A DNA stretch of 13,556 bases from an uncultured Granulosicoccaceae bacterium (lineage in GTDB: Bacteria; Pseudomonadota; Gammaproteobacteria; CALCKW01): contig CALDHJ010000044.1 of NCBI GenBank assembly GCA_937941555.1, forward strand, positions 1-13,556. The letters run 5' to 3'. The notes beneath the pieces are model-generated. The model saw nothing but the letters and a program-made list of their open reading frames with translations. It was not told the origin of the DNA and did not search any database. The translations under genes were made by a program, and so were the position numbers. This document shows, one piece after another, positions 1 through 6,823 of this stretch (the stretch's first letter is position 1; every line of letters begins with the position of its first letter).

Positions 1-7
1 CTGTGCT

Positions 8-37
8 CTTGCAATTGGCAAAGTTCATACCCACCGT
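8..37 (+). promoter_or_regulatory. Possible heat-shock-type promoter upstream of hslV
   Basis: CTTGCAA at 8-14 resembles the sigma-32 -35 element (CTTGAAA). After 15 bases, CCCACCGT at 30-37 weakly resembles the -10 element (CCCCATNT). hslVU is a classic heat-shock operon in enterobacteria, which is the main reason to consider this site. The -10 match is poor, so the call is tentative. The rest of 1-127 shows no gene. Confidence 0.22.
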
Positions 38-115
38 ATCCCTTAGCGCAGACAACCACTTACCGGTCATCTGCGCAGCATGCGTCAAAATTCAGTCTCT
101 TTCAAAGCCAATTTC

Positions 116-120
116 GAGGA
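116..120 (+). promoter_or_regulatory. Ribosome binding site that sets the hslV start
   Basis: GAGGA lies seven bases before the GTG at 128. It supports that GTG over the in-frame ATG at 80, which would add 16 residues without family support. Confidence 0.6.
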
Positions 121-127
121 CCGACAG

Positions 128-676
128 GTGGAACAATTCCGCGGGACCACGGTTGTCGCCGTGCGACGGGGCAATCAGGTGGCGCTTGGCGCCGATGGTC
201 AGGTGACGCTTGGCAACACCGTGATGAAGGGCAACGCGAGCAAAGTGCGCCGGCTCTACAAAGGCAAGGTCATCGCGGGTTTCGCCGGTGGCACTGCCGA
301 CGCTTTCACCTTGTTCGAACGCTTCGAGGCCAAACTCGAGGCGCACGGCGGGCAACTCACGCGCGCTGCGGTGGAGCTCGCGAAAGACTGGCGAACGGAT
401 CGCCTGCTGCGCCGCCTCGAGGCGCTCCTGGCGGTCGCTGACCACACGGCGTCACTCGTGATCTCGGGCAACGGCGATGTGATCGAGCCCGAGCACGGCC
501 TGATTGCGATCGGCTCAGGTGGGCCCTTTGCGCAGGCGGCGGCGCGCGCGCTGATCGACCACACCGAGCTCGATGCCCGTGCGATCACCGAGGCGAGCCT
601 CGGCATTGCCGCCGACATCTGTATCTACACCAATCACCACCGCACCATCGAAACCCTGGACACCTCTGCCCCATGA
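128..676 (+). CDS. hslV: ATP-dependent protease HslUV, peptidase subunit HslV (ClpQ)
   Basis: HslV is the threonine peptidase of the cytoplasmic HslUV (ClpYQ) complex, which degrades misfolded and regulatory proteins. The 182-residue product begins [15 protein letters not shown]. The short leader MEQFRG would be removed to expose the catalytic threonine (residue 7). Asp23 and Lys39 fall where the family's active-site Asp17 and Lys33 are expected. Other family signatures are [15 protein letters not shown] (21-35), [17 protein letters not shown] (48-64), AKDWRTDR (85-92) and GNGDVIEP near 114-121. The GTG start at 128 is preferred because a GAGGA site precedes it and because many HslV proteins begin MEQF-x-GTT. 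An upstream in-frame ATG at 80 is the alternative. Its end overlaps the hslU start in an ATGA junction, so the two subunits are probably translationally coupled. Identification is very secure; the exact start is slightly less so. Confidence 0.97.
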   Translation: MEQFRGTTVVAVRRGNQVALGADGQVTLGNTVMKGNASKVRRLYKGKVIAGFAGGTADAFTLFERFEAKLEAHGGQLTRAAVELAKDWRTDRLLRRLEALLAVADHTASLVISGNGDVIEPEHGLIAIGSGGPFAQAAARALIDHTELDARAITEASLGIAADICIYTNHHRTIETLDTSAP

Positions 677-2007
677 CCGAAATGACCCCCCGAGAAATCG
701 TGCAGGCGCTCGACAGTCACATTGTCGGGCAGAGCGACGCCAAGCGGGCGGTGGCGATTGCGCTGCGCAATCGCTGGCGCCGCCAGCAGGTCGATGAACC
801 GCTGAGACAGGAAATAACGCCCAAGAACATCCTCATGATCGGCCCGACCGGTGTTGGCAAGACCGAGATCGCCCGTCGCCTAGCGAAACTCGCAAAGGCG
901 CCGTTCATCAAGGTCGAAGCCACCAAGTTCACCGAGGTTGGCTACGTGGGCCGCGACGTCGAATCGATCGTGCGCGATCTCGTCGACATCGCCATCAACG
1001 ACACCCGCGAGGCGGAAAAGCAGCGTGTGCGCAACCGCGCGCTGGATGCGGCAGAAGACCGCGTCCTCGATATCCTGTTGCCGCCACCACGCGGCAGTGG
1101 CTTTGCCGAACCCGCGCCGTCGCCGGATTCAAGCACGCGTCAGAAATTTCGCAAAAAATTGCGCGAGGGTGACCTCGACGACAAGGAAATCGAGGTCGAG
1201 CTGAGCAGCTCGCCGATGGGCGTCGAGATCATGAGCCCGCCCGGCATGGAACAGATGACCGAGCAGTTGCAGCAGATGTTCAGCAACATGGGCAACGGCC
1301 CGAAGCAGAGCCGCAAGTTGCGTATCAAGGATGCCCTCGATCAGTTGGCGGACGAAGAAGCCCGCGGCATGCTCGACGACGCCGAGATCAAGCGCAAAGC
1401 CATCGAGTCGGTTGAACAACACGGCATCGTGTTTCTCGATGAGATTGACAAAGTGGCGCGGCGCAGCGAAGGCGGTGGCGGCGTCGACGTGTCGCGCGAG
1501 GGTGTACAGCGCGACTTGCTGCCGCTGGTCGAAGGCTGCACGGTGACAACCAAACATGGCCCAGTGAATACGGACCACATTCTTTTTATCGCGTCTGGCG
1601 CGTTCCACTTGAGCAAGCCCTCCGACCTGGTGCCGGAGTTGCAAGGACGCCTGCCAATTCGGGTTGAGCTGGGCGCACTGAGTGCCGCTGACTTCGAGTG
1701 CATCCTGACGGACACGAATGCCTCACTGACCCGCCAATACACCGCGTTACTCGAAACCGAAAACGTGGCGGTCAGCTTCACCGAGGACGGCATCAAACGC
1801 ATCGCCGCGGTGGCGTCGCAGGTCAATGAGACCACCGAGAACATCGGCGCGCGGCGCCTGCACACCGTCATGGAGCGACTGCTCGAGGACGCGAGCTACC
1901 ATGCGGCAGATCGCAGTGGCCAGACGCTGATGGTTGACGCGGCCTATGTCGATGCGCAGTTGGGCGAACTCTCCGGCAACGAGGACCTGAGCCGGTACAT
2001 CCTCTGA
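673..2007 (+). CDS. hslU: ATP-dependent protease HslUV, ATPase subunit HslU (ClpY)
   Basis: HslU is the AAA+ unfoldase ring that feeds substrates into HslV. The 444-residue protein matches the usual family length (443 in E. coli). Visible motifs are Walker A GPTGVGKT (57-64), the substrate-gripping pore loop GYVG (90-93), Walker B IVFLDEID (252-259, with D256 and E257), a sensor-1 region near FIASGAFH (305-312), the GRLPIR segment carrying the likely arginine finger (325-330), and sensor 2 IGARRL (391-396). The HslU-specific I domain lies between about 110 and 245. The C-terminus ends in SRYIL, close to the conserved tail that docks into HslV. The ATG overlaps the hslV stop, so the genes form one operon. 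The gene downstream is convergent, 38 bases away. Confidence 0.98.
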   Translation: MTEMTPREIVQALDSHIVGQSDAKRAVAIALRNRWRRQQVDEPLRQEITPKNILMIGPTGVGKTEIARRLAKLAKAPFIKVEATKFTEVGYVGRDVESIVRDLVDIAINDTREAEKQRVRNRALDAAEDRVLDILLPPPRGSGFAEPAPSPDSSTRQKFRKKLREGDLDDKEIEVELSSSPMGVEIMSPPGMEQMTEQLQQMFSNMGNGPKQSRKLRIKDALDQLADEEARGMLDDAEIKRKAIESVEQHGIVFLDEIDKVARRSEGGGGVDVSREGVQRDLLPLVEGCTVTTKHGPVNTDHILFIASGAFHLSKPSDLVPELQGRLPIRVELGALSAADFECILTDTNASLTRQYTALLETENVAVSFTEDGIKRIAAVASQVNETTENIGARRLHTVMERLLEDASYHAADRSGQTLMVDAAYVDAQLGELSGNEDLSRYIL

Positions 2008-2045
2008 TCGATCGATCTCTGGCCTCGGCGCGTGTCCGACGCGAA

Positions 2046-2930
2046 TCAGTTGTGCTGCGGTAGGGCTGGCAGGGTGCGTCGCAGCAAGCCTGCCATCGCG
2101 CCGGCGATCGCTTGGTCGGCTTGAGATGACACCATGAGCGTGCGGTGAGCCTGCGGCAAGGCAGGCAGTCGCGCGTTGGGCTCAAGTGCCCGCAAGCCCT
2201 GGCCGAGGCTGCTCTTTGGCAGGATGCCGATCGCGAGGTCGGCGCGAACAGCCGCTTTCAGGCTCGTGAAGCTGTTGCTGTTGAACGCGATGCGGTAGGG
2301 CGTTCTGGCGTCTGCCAGCGCCCGGGTTGCAATATCCCGCCACCAACAATCACGCTCGAGTTGGGCGAGGTTGATCGGTTTGCTGTCGTCAGGGCGGTGG
2401 TCTGCTGCGGCCGCCCAGACAATCGGCTCACACGACAAGCCGTCACCGGGTGTCTCGCTCGGGCCGGAACAAACGGCAACGTCGAGACGGTGGTGTTGGA
2501 TATCCGAGGGAAATCGGGCGGTGCAACCCGAGTTGGTGCACACCTCCACCCCCGGGTGTTCGCGGGCGAAAGCGGTGAGAACGGCTTCGAGCACCGTGTC
2601 ATCGAAATCGTCTGGCACACCGAGCCGAAGGTGGCCGGTCAACGGAGTCTCGAAGGCGGCCCTGACCTCTGCGAGCGCGCGCACTGCATTCTCGGCCAAT
2701 GGCAGCAAGCGGTGACCCTGGTTTGTCAGCGTCATGCCCTGTGACGATCGCTGGAACAACCGGGTCTCGAGATCCGCCTCCAGCGCACGCAATTGCACAC
2801 TCACGGCCGACTGGGTCTTGTTCAGCTGTGTGGCCGCCGCCGTGAGTGTTTGGTACTCGGCAATGGCAAGAAAGGCGCGCAAGCGGTCGGCATTGACGGG
2901 TGGGCGTTCGAAATTGTTCATGGAAGTCAT
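2046..2930 (-). CDS. LysR-family transcriptional regulator (divergent from tauE-like gene)
   Basis: This 294-residue protein has LysR-type architecture. An N-terminal winged helix-turn-helix includes LTAAATQLNKTQSAVSVQLR (29-48), followed by a linker helix and RLFQRSSQGMTLTNQG. An effector-binding domain spans about 97-290, starting at GHLRLGVPDDF. The effector-domain stretches EPIVWAAAADH and DCWWRDIATRAL recall the LrhA/PecT-like branch of the family, but this is by eye only. It is divergent from the TauE/SafE-type transporter gene and probably regulates it, as LysR proteins often control the adjacent divergent gene. The ATG at 2930 has no clear ribosome site. An ATG nine bases further in (2921) gives MNNFERP and is an alternative. 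The effector is unknown. Confidence 0.93.
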   Translation of the reverse strand: MTSMNNFERPPVNADRLRAFLAIAEYQTLTAAATQLNKTQSAVSVQLRALEADLETRLFQRSSQGMTLTNQGHRLLPLAENAVRALAEVRAAFETPLTGHLRLGVPDDFDDTVLEAVLTAFAREHPGVEVCTNSGCTARFPSDIQHHRLDVAVCSGPSETPGDGLSCEPIVWAAAADHRPDDSKPINLAQLERDCWWRDIATRALADARTPYRIAFNSNSFTSLKAAVRADLAIGILPKSSLGQGLRALEPNARLPALPQAHRTLMVSSQADQAIAGAMAGLLRRTLPALPQHN

Positions 2931-2932
2931 GC

Positions 2933-2950
2933 ATTAAATTCGATTTTGAT
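2933..2950. promoter_or_regulatory. Possible LysR operator between the divergent regulator and transporter genes
   Basis: ATTAAAT (2933-2939) and TTTTGAT (2944-2950) form an imperfect inverted repeat (five of seven pairs) around a central TCGA. The patch is AT-rich in otherwise GC-rich DNA. It lies just upstream of the LysR start and about 45 bases before the transporter start, where an autoregulatory LysR site would be expected. The classical T-N11-A spacing is not clean. Confidence 0.3.
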
Positions 2951-2983
2951 TGTGAGAGTACCAGCCTATGCTGTCGCCAATCG

Positions 2984-2990
2984 AGGAGGT
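2984..2990 (+). promoter_or_regulatory. Strong ribosome binding site of the TauE/SafE-type gene
   Basis: AGGAGGT is a perfect match to the anti-Shine-Dalgarno sequence. It lies four bases before ATG 2995 and inside the longer possible reading frame that starts at 2968, so it argues for the 2995 start. Confidence 0.7.
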
Positions 2991-2994
2991 CATC

Positions 2995-3771
2995 ATGGAT
3001 TGGATCAGTGCCGGGTTTCTGGTGGTGGTGGGTGTGGTTGGCGGGGTGTGGAATGCGGTGGCGGGCGGTGCCACGTTGTTCACGTTTCCGGCGCTGATGG
3101 CTGCAGGCTTGCCACCAGTGGTTGCCAACGCCACCAACTACCTCGCGCTGCTGCCGTCCAACGCGGCCGCATTGCCGGCGTACCGGGATGAACTGCGCCG
3201 TATGGGGCCAGCCCTGTGGCCTCTGGTGTGCGTGAGCGGCGCGGGTGCTGCAGCGGGTTCACTGTTGCTGATGGTCTCGACCCCGTCGGTGTTCCTGAAT
3301 CTCGTGCCCGTGTTGATCCTTGTTGCAACCGCGTTGTTTGCATTCGGAGAGGCGGTGCGGGCAGCGCTGCTTCGCGCGTTGGGTCACGGCCGCGGAGACA
3401 GGGCGATTCGCCTGTTGCTGTTTGTCGCCTCGGTGTACGGCGGCTATTTCGGGGCGGGGTTAGGCATCATCTTGTTGGCCGTCGCGCAGATGCTTGGCTA
3501 TTCACACTTCAATCAGGCGAACGCGTTGAAGAACCTGCTGGCGACAAGCTTTACCGTCATCAGCATCGTGCTGTTTGGCGTTGGAGGGTTGATCGACTGG
3601 CCGACAGCAGCGCTCGTGATGCTGGGCAGCACGGCTGGCGGGTTTGCCGGGGCGCGAATCGCCAAGCGCGTCAACGAACGTTATCTGCGCTTCGCTGTGG
3701 TGGCGTTCGGTCTGGTGTTGTCGGCTGTGTTCGCCTGCCGGCAATACGGTGGAGCGCTTTGCGGGGCGTGA
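2995..3771 (+). CDS. TauE/SafE (DUF81) family membrane transporter
   Basis: The 258-residue product is strongly hydrophobic, with about seven or eight membrane segments (roughly 5-25, 28-50, 72-94, 100-120, 140-165, 182-200, 203-222 and 230-248). The family's two glycine-rich repeats are visible: GGVWNAVAGGATLFTFPALM near 16-35 followed by NATNYLALLPSN, and YGGYFGAGLGIILL near 148-161 followed by NQANALKNLL (173-182). Some family members export sulfite, sulfoacetate or related organosulfur anions, but substrates vary and nothing here identifies this one. The perfect AGGAGGT site favours ATG 2995 over ATG 2968. The upstream divergent LysR gene is the likely regulator. No sulfur-metabolism enzyme is adjacent, so a sulfite role is only a family-based guess. 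Confidence 0.9.
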   Translation: MDWISAGFLVVVGVVGGVWNAVAGGATLFTFPALMAAGLPPVVANATNYLALLPSNAAALPAYRDELRRMGPALWPLVCVSGAGAAAGSLLLMVSTPSVFLNLVPVLILVATALFAFGEAVRAALLRALGHGRGDRAIRLLLFVASVYGGYFGAGLGIILLAVAQMLGYSHFNQANALKNLLATSFTVISIVLFGVGGLIDWPTAALVMLGSTAGGFAGARIAKRVNERYLRFAVVAFGLVLSAVFACRQYGGALCGA

Positions 3772-3793
3772 ATACGCCGCGAATCTGCGGTGT

Positions 3794-3811
3794 TCGCCAG
3801 GCCCTGGGCGA
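3794..3811. terminator. Hairpin between two convergent genes, possible bidirectional terminator
   Basis: TCGCC (3794-3798) pairs with GGCGA (3807-3811). The stem can extend by two pairs past a bulge around a GCC loop. It sits in the 41-base gap between the convergent transporter and LysR stop codons. Neither side has a T-run, so it is at best a weak intrinsic terminator. Confidence 0.3.
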
Positions 3812-3812
3812 C

Positions 3813-4685
3813 TCAGTGTGCCGGTTTATGCTCGATCAGGTAGTTGGCAAGTTTCGCCGCGAGCGGATTGTCCGCCTCACTGCCGCGGTAGAGTGCGATA
3901 GCGCAGGAGGGCAGATCGGGCAAAGCGCCGCGGTGGTCGATAGGCGCACGCTCCGGCGGCACCTGGCCGGCGAGCTCGGTGCGAACGCATAGATCGGCCT
4001 TCGCCATCGCGTCGATTGCCCGATCGTCGGTGGTGTTGACGATGGACACCCAGTCGATATCCGCCTCATCAAGTGCGCTGACCGACACCTGCCTGAACGC
4101 GCAATTGCCACAGGACGCAAAGGGCAGGGGTCGTCGCTGCCAGGCGCTGCCCCCGTGTGTGCCGGTCCAGACGAGCTGCTGTGTGTCGAGCACGCTCGCA
4201 TCAGCGCGTGGGTTGAGTTCGGTTGTGAGGATCAGATCGAGCTTGCCGCGCTTGTAGTCGCTGAGCAGTTGCACGGTACTCTCCGTGCTGAGCCGGACTT
4301 GCACTCTTGGATAGTCTCGAGCAAACAGGCTCAGCGCTTCGGGCACCCAGTTGTCGACGATGTCGCTGGGGCAGCCGAGCGCCACGGTGCCTTCGAAATC
4401 CGGTGCGGTGAGTCGGCCCCAGGCCTCGTCGTTGAGGGCGATCATCTTGCGAGCGTAGTGAACAAGCTGTTCGCCTGCCGGCGTCGGGGTGAGCCCTTGG
4501 GGGCTGCGGTCGAATACGTTGTTGCCCAACGACGCTTCGAGACGCTTGACCTGCATGCTGATCGCACTTTGCGTCAGGTGCAGCCGTGCTGCGGCGCGGG
4601 TCATGGTGCCGGTGTCGACGATGGCGACGACGCTGCGCAGGCTGGCGAGGTCGAGATTGCGGAGTGCGGCCATGGAATTGCCCAT
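3813..4685 (-). CDS. LysR-family transcriptional regulator (divergent from DUF1127 gene)
   Basis: This 290-residue protein is a second, distinct LysR-type regulator. The DNA-binding domain shows TMTRAAARLHLTQSAISMQV (27-46), then VKRLEASLGNNVFDRSPQGL and TPTPAGEQLV. The effector domain begins near FEGTVALGCPSDI. LVWTG and a later TDDRAIDAMAKADLCV segment fit the same broad branch as the other LysR here, but the two share only family-level similarity and do not look like a recent duplication. It is divergent from the DUF1127 gene, with an inverted repeat between them, so it probably controls that gene and itself. The start is uncertain: ATG 4685 is used here, TTG 4688 and ATG 4673 (MAALRNLD) are also possible, and none has a strong ribosome site. 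Confidence 0.92.
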   Translation of the reverse strand: MGNSMAALRNLDLASLRSVVAIVDTGTMTRAAARLHLTQSAISMQVKRLEASLGNNVFDRSPQGLTPTPAGEQLVHYARKMIALNDEAWGRLTAPDFEGTVALGCPSDIVDNWVPEALSLFARDYPRVQVRLSTESTVQLLSDYKRGKLDLILTTELNPRADASVLDTQQLVWTGTHGGSAWQRRPLPFASCGNCAFRQVSVSALDEADIDWVSIVNTTDDRAIDAMAKADLCVRTELAGQVPPERAPIDHRGALPDLPSCAIALYRGSEADNPLAAKLANYLIEHKPAH

Positions 4686-4705
4686 CAACGAGTGTGATTG
4701 CCCGC

Positions 4706-4729
4706 ATCAATAACTTTCGTTTCACTGAT
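4706..4729. promoter_or_regulatory. Possible LysR operator, 24-base imperfect dyad
   Basis: ATCAATAA (4706-4713) and TCACTGAT (4722-4729) are inverted copies with two mismatches in eight, separated by eight bases. The site lies about 20 bases upstream of the LysR start and about 60 bases upstream of the DUF1127 start. That is a normal place for the recognition site of an autoregulated LysR protein. Confidence 0.35.
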
Positions 4730-4735
4730 ACGGCC

Positions 4736-4765
4736 TTGGCCGCTATTGTCAGCATCCGTTATGTA
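4736..4765 (+). promoter_or_regulatory. Possible sigma-70-type promoter for the DUF1127 gene
   Basis: TTGGCC (4736-4741) and TATGTA (4760-4765) are spaced by 18 bases and moderately resemble -35 and -10 elements. Transcription would start near 4772, leaving a very short leader that holds the AGGGAG ribosome site at 4773-4778. The possible operator at 4706-4729 lies just upstream, as for an activator. Confidence 0.25.
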
Positions 4766-4785
4766 ATTGTCCAGGGAGATAACAA

Positions 4786-5088
4786 ATGTTGATAGCTAAT
4801 GCCACGGCCCGTGATAGCCTCCCGAACCAATCGGGTCGACGAGCGACCCCCTCCGACAGGCTGCCCTTTTTCGCTCGCGTGCGCCTGGCGCTGGCATGGG
4901 TCGGCCTCGCCGGTCGGGTGTGGCGGGAACGCCGCGCCTTGTCGCGCCTGAGCGACACGCAACGACGGGATATCGGACTGCATGAACACGCCATTACGCG
5001 GGAACTGGATCGTTCGGTGTTCGACTTGCCCCGGGCGCGTGTCGCTGCGCTGCACCGGGCTGAGCACCGCCGCTGCGCGATGCGGTGA
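4786..5088 (+). CDS. DUF1127 domain small protein
   Basis: This is a basic 100-residue protein. The C-terminal half contains the DUF1127 (YjiS-like) motif, RRALSRLSDTQRRDIGLHEH (49-68), followed by a conserved acidic/aromatic tail around ELDRSVFDLP. The N-terminal 45 residues look low in conservation, with a short hydrophobic patch (ARVRLALAWVGLAG). Some short DUF1127 proteins in alphaproteobacteria have been linked to RNA turnover and phosphate or carbon control, but no function can be assigned here. AGGGAG sits seven bases before the ATG, so the start is well supported. The next gene starts six bases after its stop, suggesting co-transcription. The divergent LysR gene is the probable regulator. 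Confidence 0.85.
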   Translation: MLIANATARDSLPNQSGRRATPSDRLPFFARVRLALAWVGLAGRVWRERRALSRLSDTQRRDIGLHEHAITRELDRSVFDLPRARVAALHRAEHRRCAMR

Positions 5089-5094
5089 TTTCCG

Positions 5095-5583
5095 GTGACG
5101 GAATGCGAAGCTGCCCGTTGGCTCGGCGAGGTGCTGCGGGCGGATTCGCGTCGGATGGACGCGCTGCGTACTGTCGCGCAACTGGAGTTGCCGGATGCGT
5201 GGATTGCCGCCGGCTTTGTGCGAAACGCGGCATGGGATGCACTACACGGCCGGGTAACACCGCTCAACGATATCGACGTGGTCTATTTCGATTCCCACGA
5301 GACGACTGCCGCTCGGGATCTCGAACTCGAGACCCGGCTGCGCACAAGGCGGCCGGGAATGCCCTGGTCGGTCAAGAACCAGGCGCGCATGCACCGCCGC
5401 CACGGCCATCGGGCCTACCGGAATACACGTGACGCGATGGCCTGTTGGCCAGAGCAGCAGACGGCTGTGGCGGCACGCGTGCAGGCAGACGGGAACCTGG
5501 ATTGTGTCGCGTGTTTCGGCTTCGCGTGTCTGGTCAACAGCCGGGTTGATCCGAACCCGAATTGCCCGCGCGCCGTGTTTTAA
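5095..5583 (+). CDS. DUF925 nucleotidyltransferase-like protein, C-terminally truncated by an in-frame stop
   Basis: The 162 residues resemble the DUF925/COG3575 nucleotidyltransferase-like family. Key stretches are LPDAWIAAGFVRNAAWDALH (32-51), TPLNDIDVVYFD (55-66) with two acidic residues typical of the nucleotidyltransferase fold, PWSVKNQARMHRRHGHRAYR (90-109) and DAMACWPEQQTAVAARV (113-129). The reaction and substrate are not known to me. Translation ends at TAA 5581-5583, but the same frame continues with QRVADKCWSKRWPLLTV, which fits the family's usual C-terminal pattern F-x-x-R-x-x-x-K-x-W-x-x-x-W-P. Residues before the stop (FGFACLVNSRVDPNPN) also look diverged from the expected FG-L-D-D-L type sequence. 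The gene may therefore be losing function. The GTG start lies six bases after the DUF1127 stop, with no strong ribosome site, suggesting coupled translation. Confidence 0.78.
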   Translation: MTECEAARWLGEVLRADSRRMDALRTVAQLELPDAWIAAGFVRNAAWDALHGRVTPLNDIDVVYFDSHETTAARDLELETRLRTRRPGMPWSVKNQARMHRRHGHRAYRNTRDAMACWPEQQTAVAARVQADGNLDCVACFGFACLVNSRVDPNPNCPRAVF

Positions 5584-5667
5584 CAGCGTGTGGCGGACAA
5601 GTGCTGGTCTAAACGCTGGCCGTTGCTGACTGTCTCGTCGGATACATCACACCAGCAGACGCGGTGA
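5584..5667 (+). pseudogene. Orphaned in-frame C-terminal tail of the DUF925 gene
   Basis: These 27 codons plus a stop directly follow the TAA that ends the annotated DUF925 gene, in the same frame. The translated start, QRVADKCWSKRWPLLTV, carries the basic and tryptophan-rich ending I expect for this family. It is not a separate gene. It is best read as the severed end of the upstream gene, or as a tail made only on stop-codon read-through. Confidence 0.6.
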
Positions 5668-5716
5668 CGCGCAGCTCGATGCTAAAGTGGGGGCTGATTC
5701 TGCCCTCTTCAAATCG

Positions 5717-6073
5717 ATGCCACACCCCACTGAAATCCGTGTCCGACGCGCGAGCCGTGTTCTGGCCCTGGTGTTTGACGACGGTTACGCCTGCGAACTC
5801 GATTTCGAGTACTTGCGGGTGAGCTCTCCCTCGGCCGAGGTGAAGGGCCATGGGCCGGGACAGGAGACGCTTGTGACCGGCAAGGAACAGGTGGCGGTTG
5901 TCGGGTGTGAACCCGTTGGAAATTACGCCGTCAAACTCGTGTTTGATGACGGGCACGATTCCGGCCTGTTCACGTGGGACTATCTCTACGAACTGGGTCG
6001 GCAGCACGCCGACAACTGGTCTCACTACCTCAACCGTCTGGCCGAGGCCGGGCATTCGCGAGCCGCAACATGA
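5717..6073 (+). CDS. DUF971 (gamma-butyrobetaine hydroxylase-like N-terminal domain) protein
   Basis: This 118-residue protein is a stand-alone DUF971 domain. Conserved features are [20 protein letters not shown] (20-39), [14 protein letters not shown] (40-53) and the C-terminal [20 protein letters not shown] (68-87) followed by DYLYEL. The same fold forms the N-terminal domain of gamma-butyrobetaine hydroxylases, but no oxygenase domain follows, and the function of the single-domain form is not known to me. Its stop overlaps the ubiE start in an ATGA junction, so the two are likely co-translated, suggesting a link to quinone synthesis or metal handling (inference). ATG 5717 is chosen because family similarity begins right after it. 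GTG 5687 in the same frame is an alternative, and neither has a clear ribosome site. Confidence 0.88.
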   Translation: MPHPTEIRVRRASRVLALVFDDGYACELDFEYLRVSSPSAEVKGHGPGQETLVTGKEQVAVVGCEPVGNYAVKLVFDDGHDSGLFTWDYLYELGRQHADNWSHYLNRLAEAGHSRAAT

Positions 6074-6819
6074 ACGATCCACGCACCACACATTTCGGAT
6101 TCGAAGACGTGCCGGTCGAGGAAAAAGTGGACCGCGTCGCTGGCGTGTTTCACTCCGTCGCCGCGAAATACGATGTCATGAACGACGTGATGTCCTTCGG
6201 CATCCACCGGGTCTGGAAACAATTCACGCTGCAACACAGTGGCGTCAGGCCGGGCCACACCGTGCTCGACATCGCTGGCGGCACAGGCGATATCGCAGCC
6301 GCGATGGCGCGCAGAGTCGGTCGAGACGGTCTTGTCATATTATCGGACATCAACGCGTCCATGCTGGAAGTCGGTCGCGACAAGCTCGTCAACAAGGGCG
6401 TGGTCGGCAATCTCGAAGTCGCGCAGGCGAATGCCGAGGCGCTGCCCTTTGCAGACGACAGCTTCGACTGCGTCACGATCGGATTCGGGCTTCGGAATGT
6501 CACCGACAAGGACCGTGCGTTGCAGAGCATGTACCGCGTATTGAAACCTGGCGGACGTCTGCTGGTGCTGGAATTCTCCAAACCGACAGTGCCGGGCTTC
6601 TCGGCGCTTTATGATCAGTATTCGTTCAAAGTGCTGCCCACGATGGGCAAGCTCGTCGCCGGTGACGCCGAGAGCTACCGCTATCTGGCCGAGAGCATTC
6701 GCATGCACCCGGATCAGGAGACTCTGGCCTCGATGATGCGCTCTGCAGGTTTCGAGCGCGTTAACTATTTCAACCTCACTGCCGGTGTAGTCGCCCTGCA
6801 CAAGGGCTTCAAACTGTGA
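6070..6819 (+). CDS. ubiE: Ubiquinone/menaquinone biosynthesis C-methyltransferase UbiE
   Basis: UbiE uses S-adenosylmethionine to C-methylate the benzoquinol ring in ubiquinone synthesis and demethylmenaquinol in menaquinone synthesis. The 249-residue length is close to the E. coli protein (251). Both family signatures are present: [16 protein letters not shown] (34-49) and [15 protein letters not shown] (156-170). The S-adenosylmethionine-binding glycine motif is [12 protein letters not shown] (65-76), with the following acidic residue D93 in LSDIN. The ATG at 6070 overlaps the DUF971 stop and gives a normal N-terminus. An upstream in-frame extension from 5974 would only read through DUF971 and is rejected. 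ubiJ starts four bases after its stop, as expected for the ubiE-ubiJ-ubiB operon. Confidence 0.98.
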   Translation: MNDPRTTHFGFEDVPVEEKVDRVAGVFHSVAAKYDVMNDVMSFGIHRVWKQFTLQHSGVRPGHTVLDIAGGTGDIAAAMARRVGRDGLVILSDINASMLEVGRDKLVNKGVVGNLEVAQANAEALPFADDSFDCVTIGFGLRNVTDKDRALQSMYRVLKPGGRLLVLEFSKPTVPGFSALYDQYSFKVLPTMGKLVAGDAESYRYLAESIRMHPDQETLASMMRSAGFERVNYFNLTAGVVALHKGFKL

Positions 6820-6823
6820 GCGC

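Noticed and set aside
2007..2018. GATC tandem repeat just after hslU
   Set aside because: Three GATC units are too few and too short to suggest a functional repeat or methylation cluster.
2029..2043. Small hairpin (CGCGT/ACGCG) between the convergent hslU and LysR stops
   Set aside because: The stem has only five pairs and no T-run on either strand. In DNA this GC-rich, such a hairpin is expected by chance, so I did not call a terminator.
2046..4685. The two LysR genes as a recent tandem duplication around the transporter
   Set aside because: Their sequences agree only in general LysR positions and their effector domains differ strongly, so they are at most ancient relatives.
5681..5688. 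GCTAAAGT as a -10 element for the DUF971-ubi operon
   Set aside because: No -35 element is found at normal spacing. The operon must have a promoter, but I cannot place it with confidence.
5974..6069. 32-residue N-terminal extension of UbiE in the same frame
   Set aside because: It lies wholly inside the DUF971 gene and has no UbiE similarity. ATG 6070 gives a normal length.
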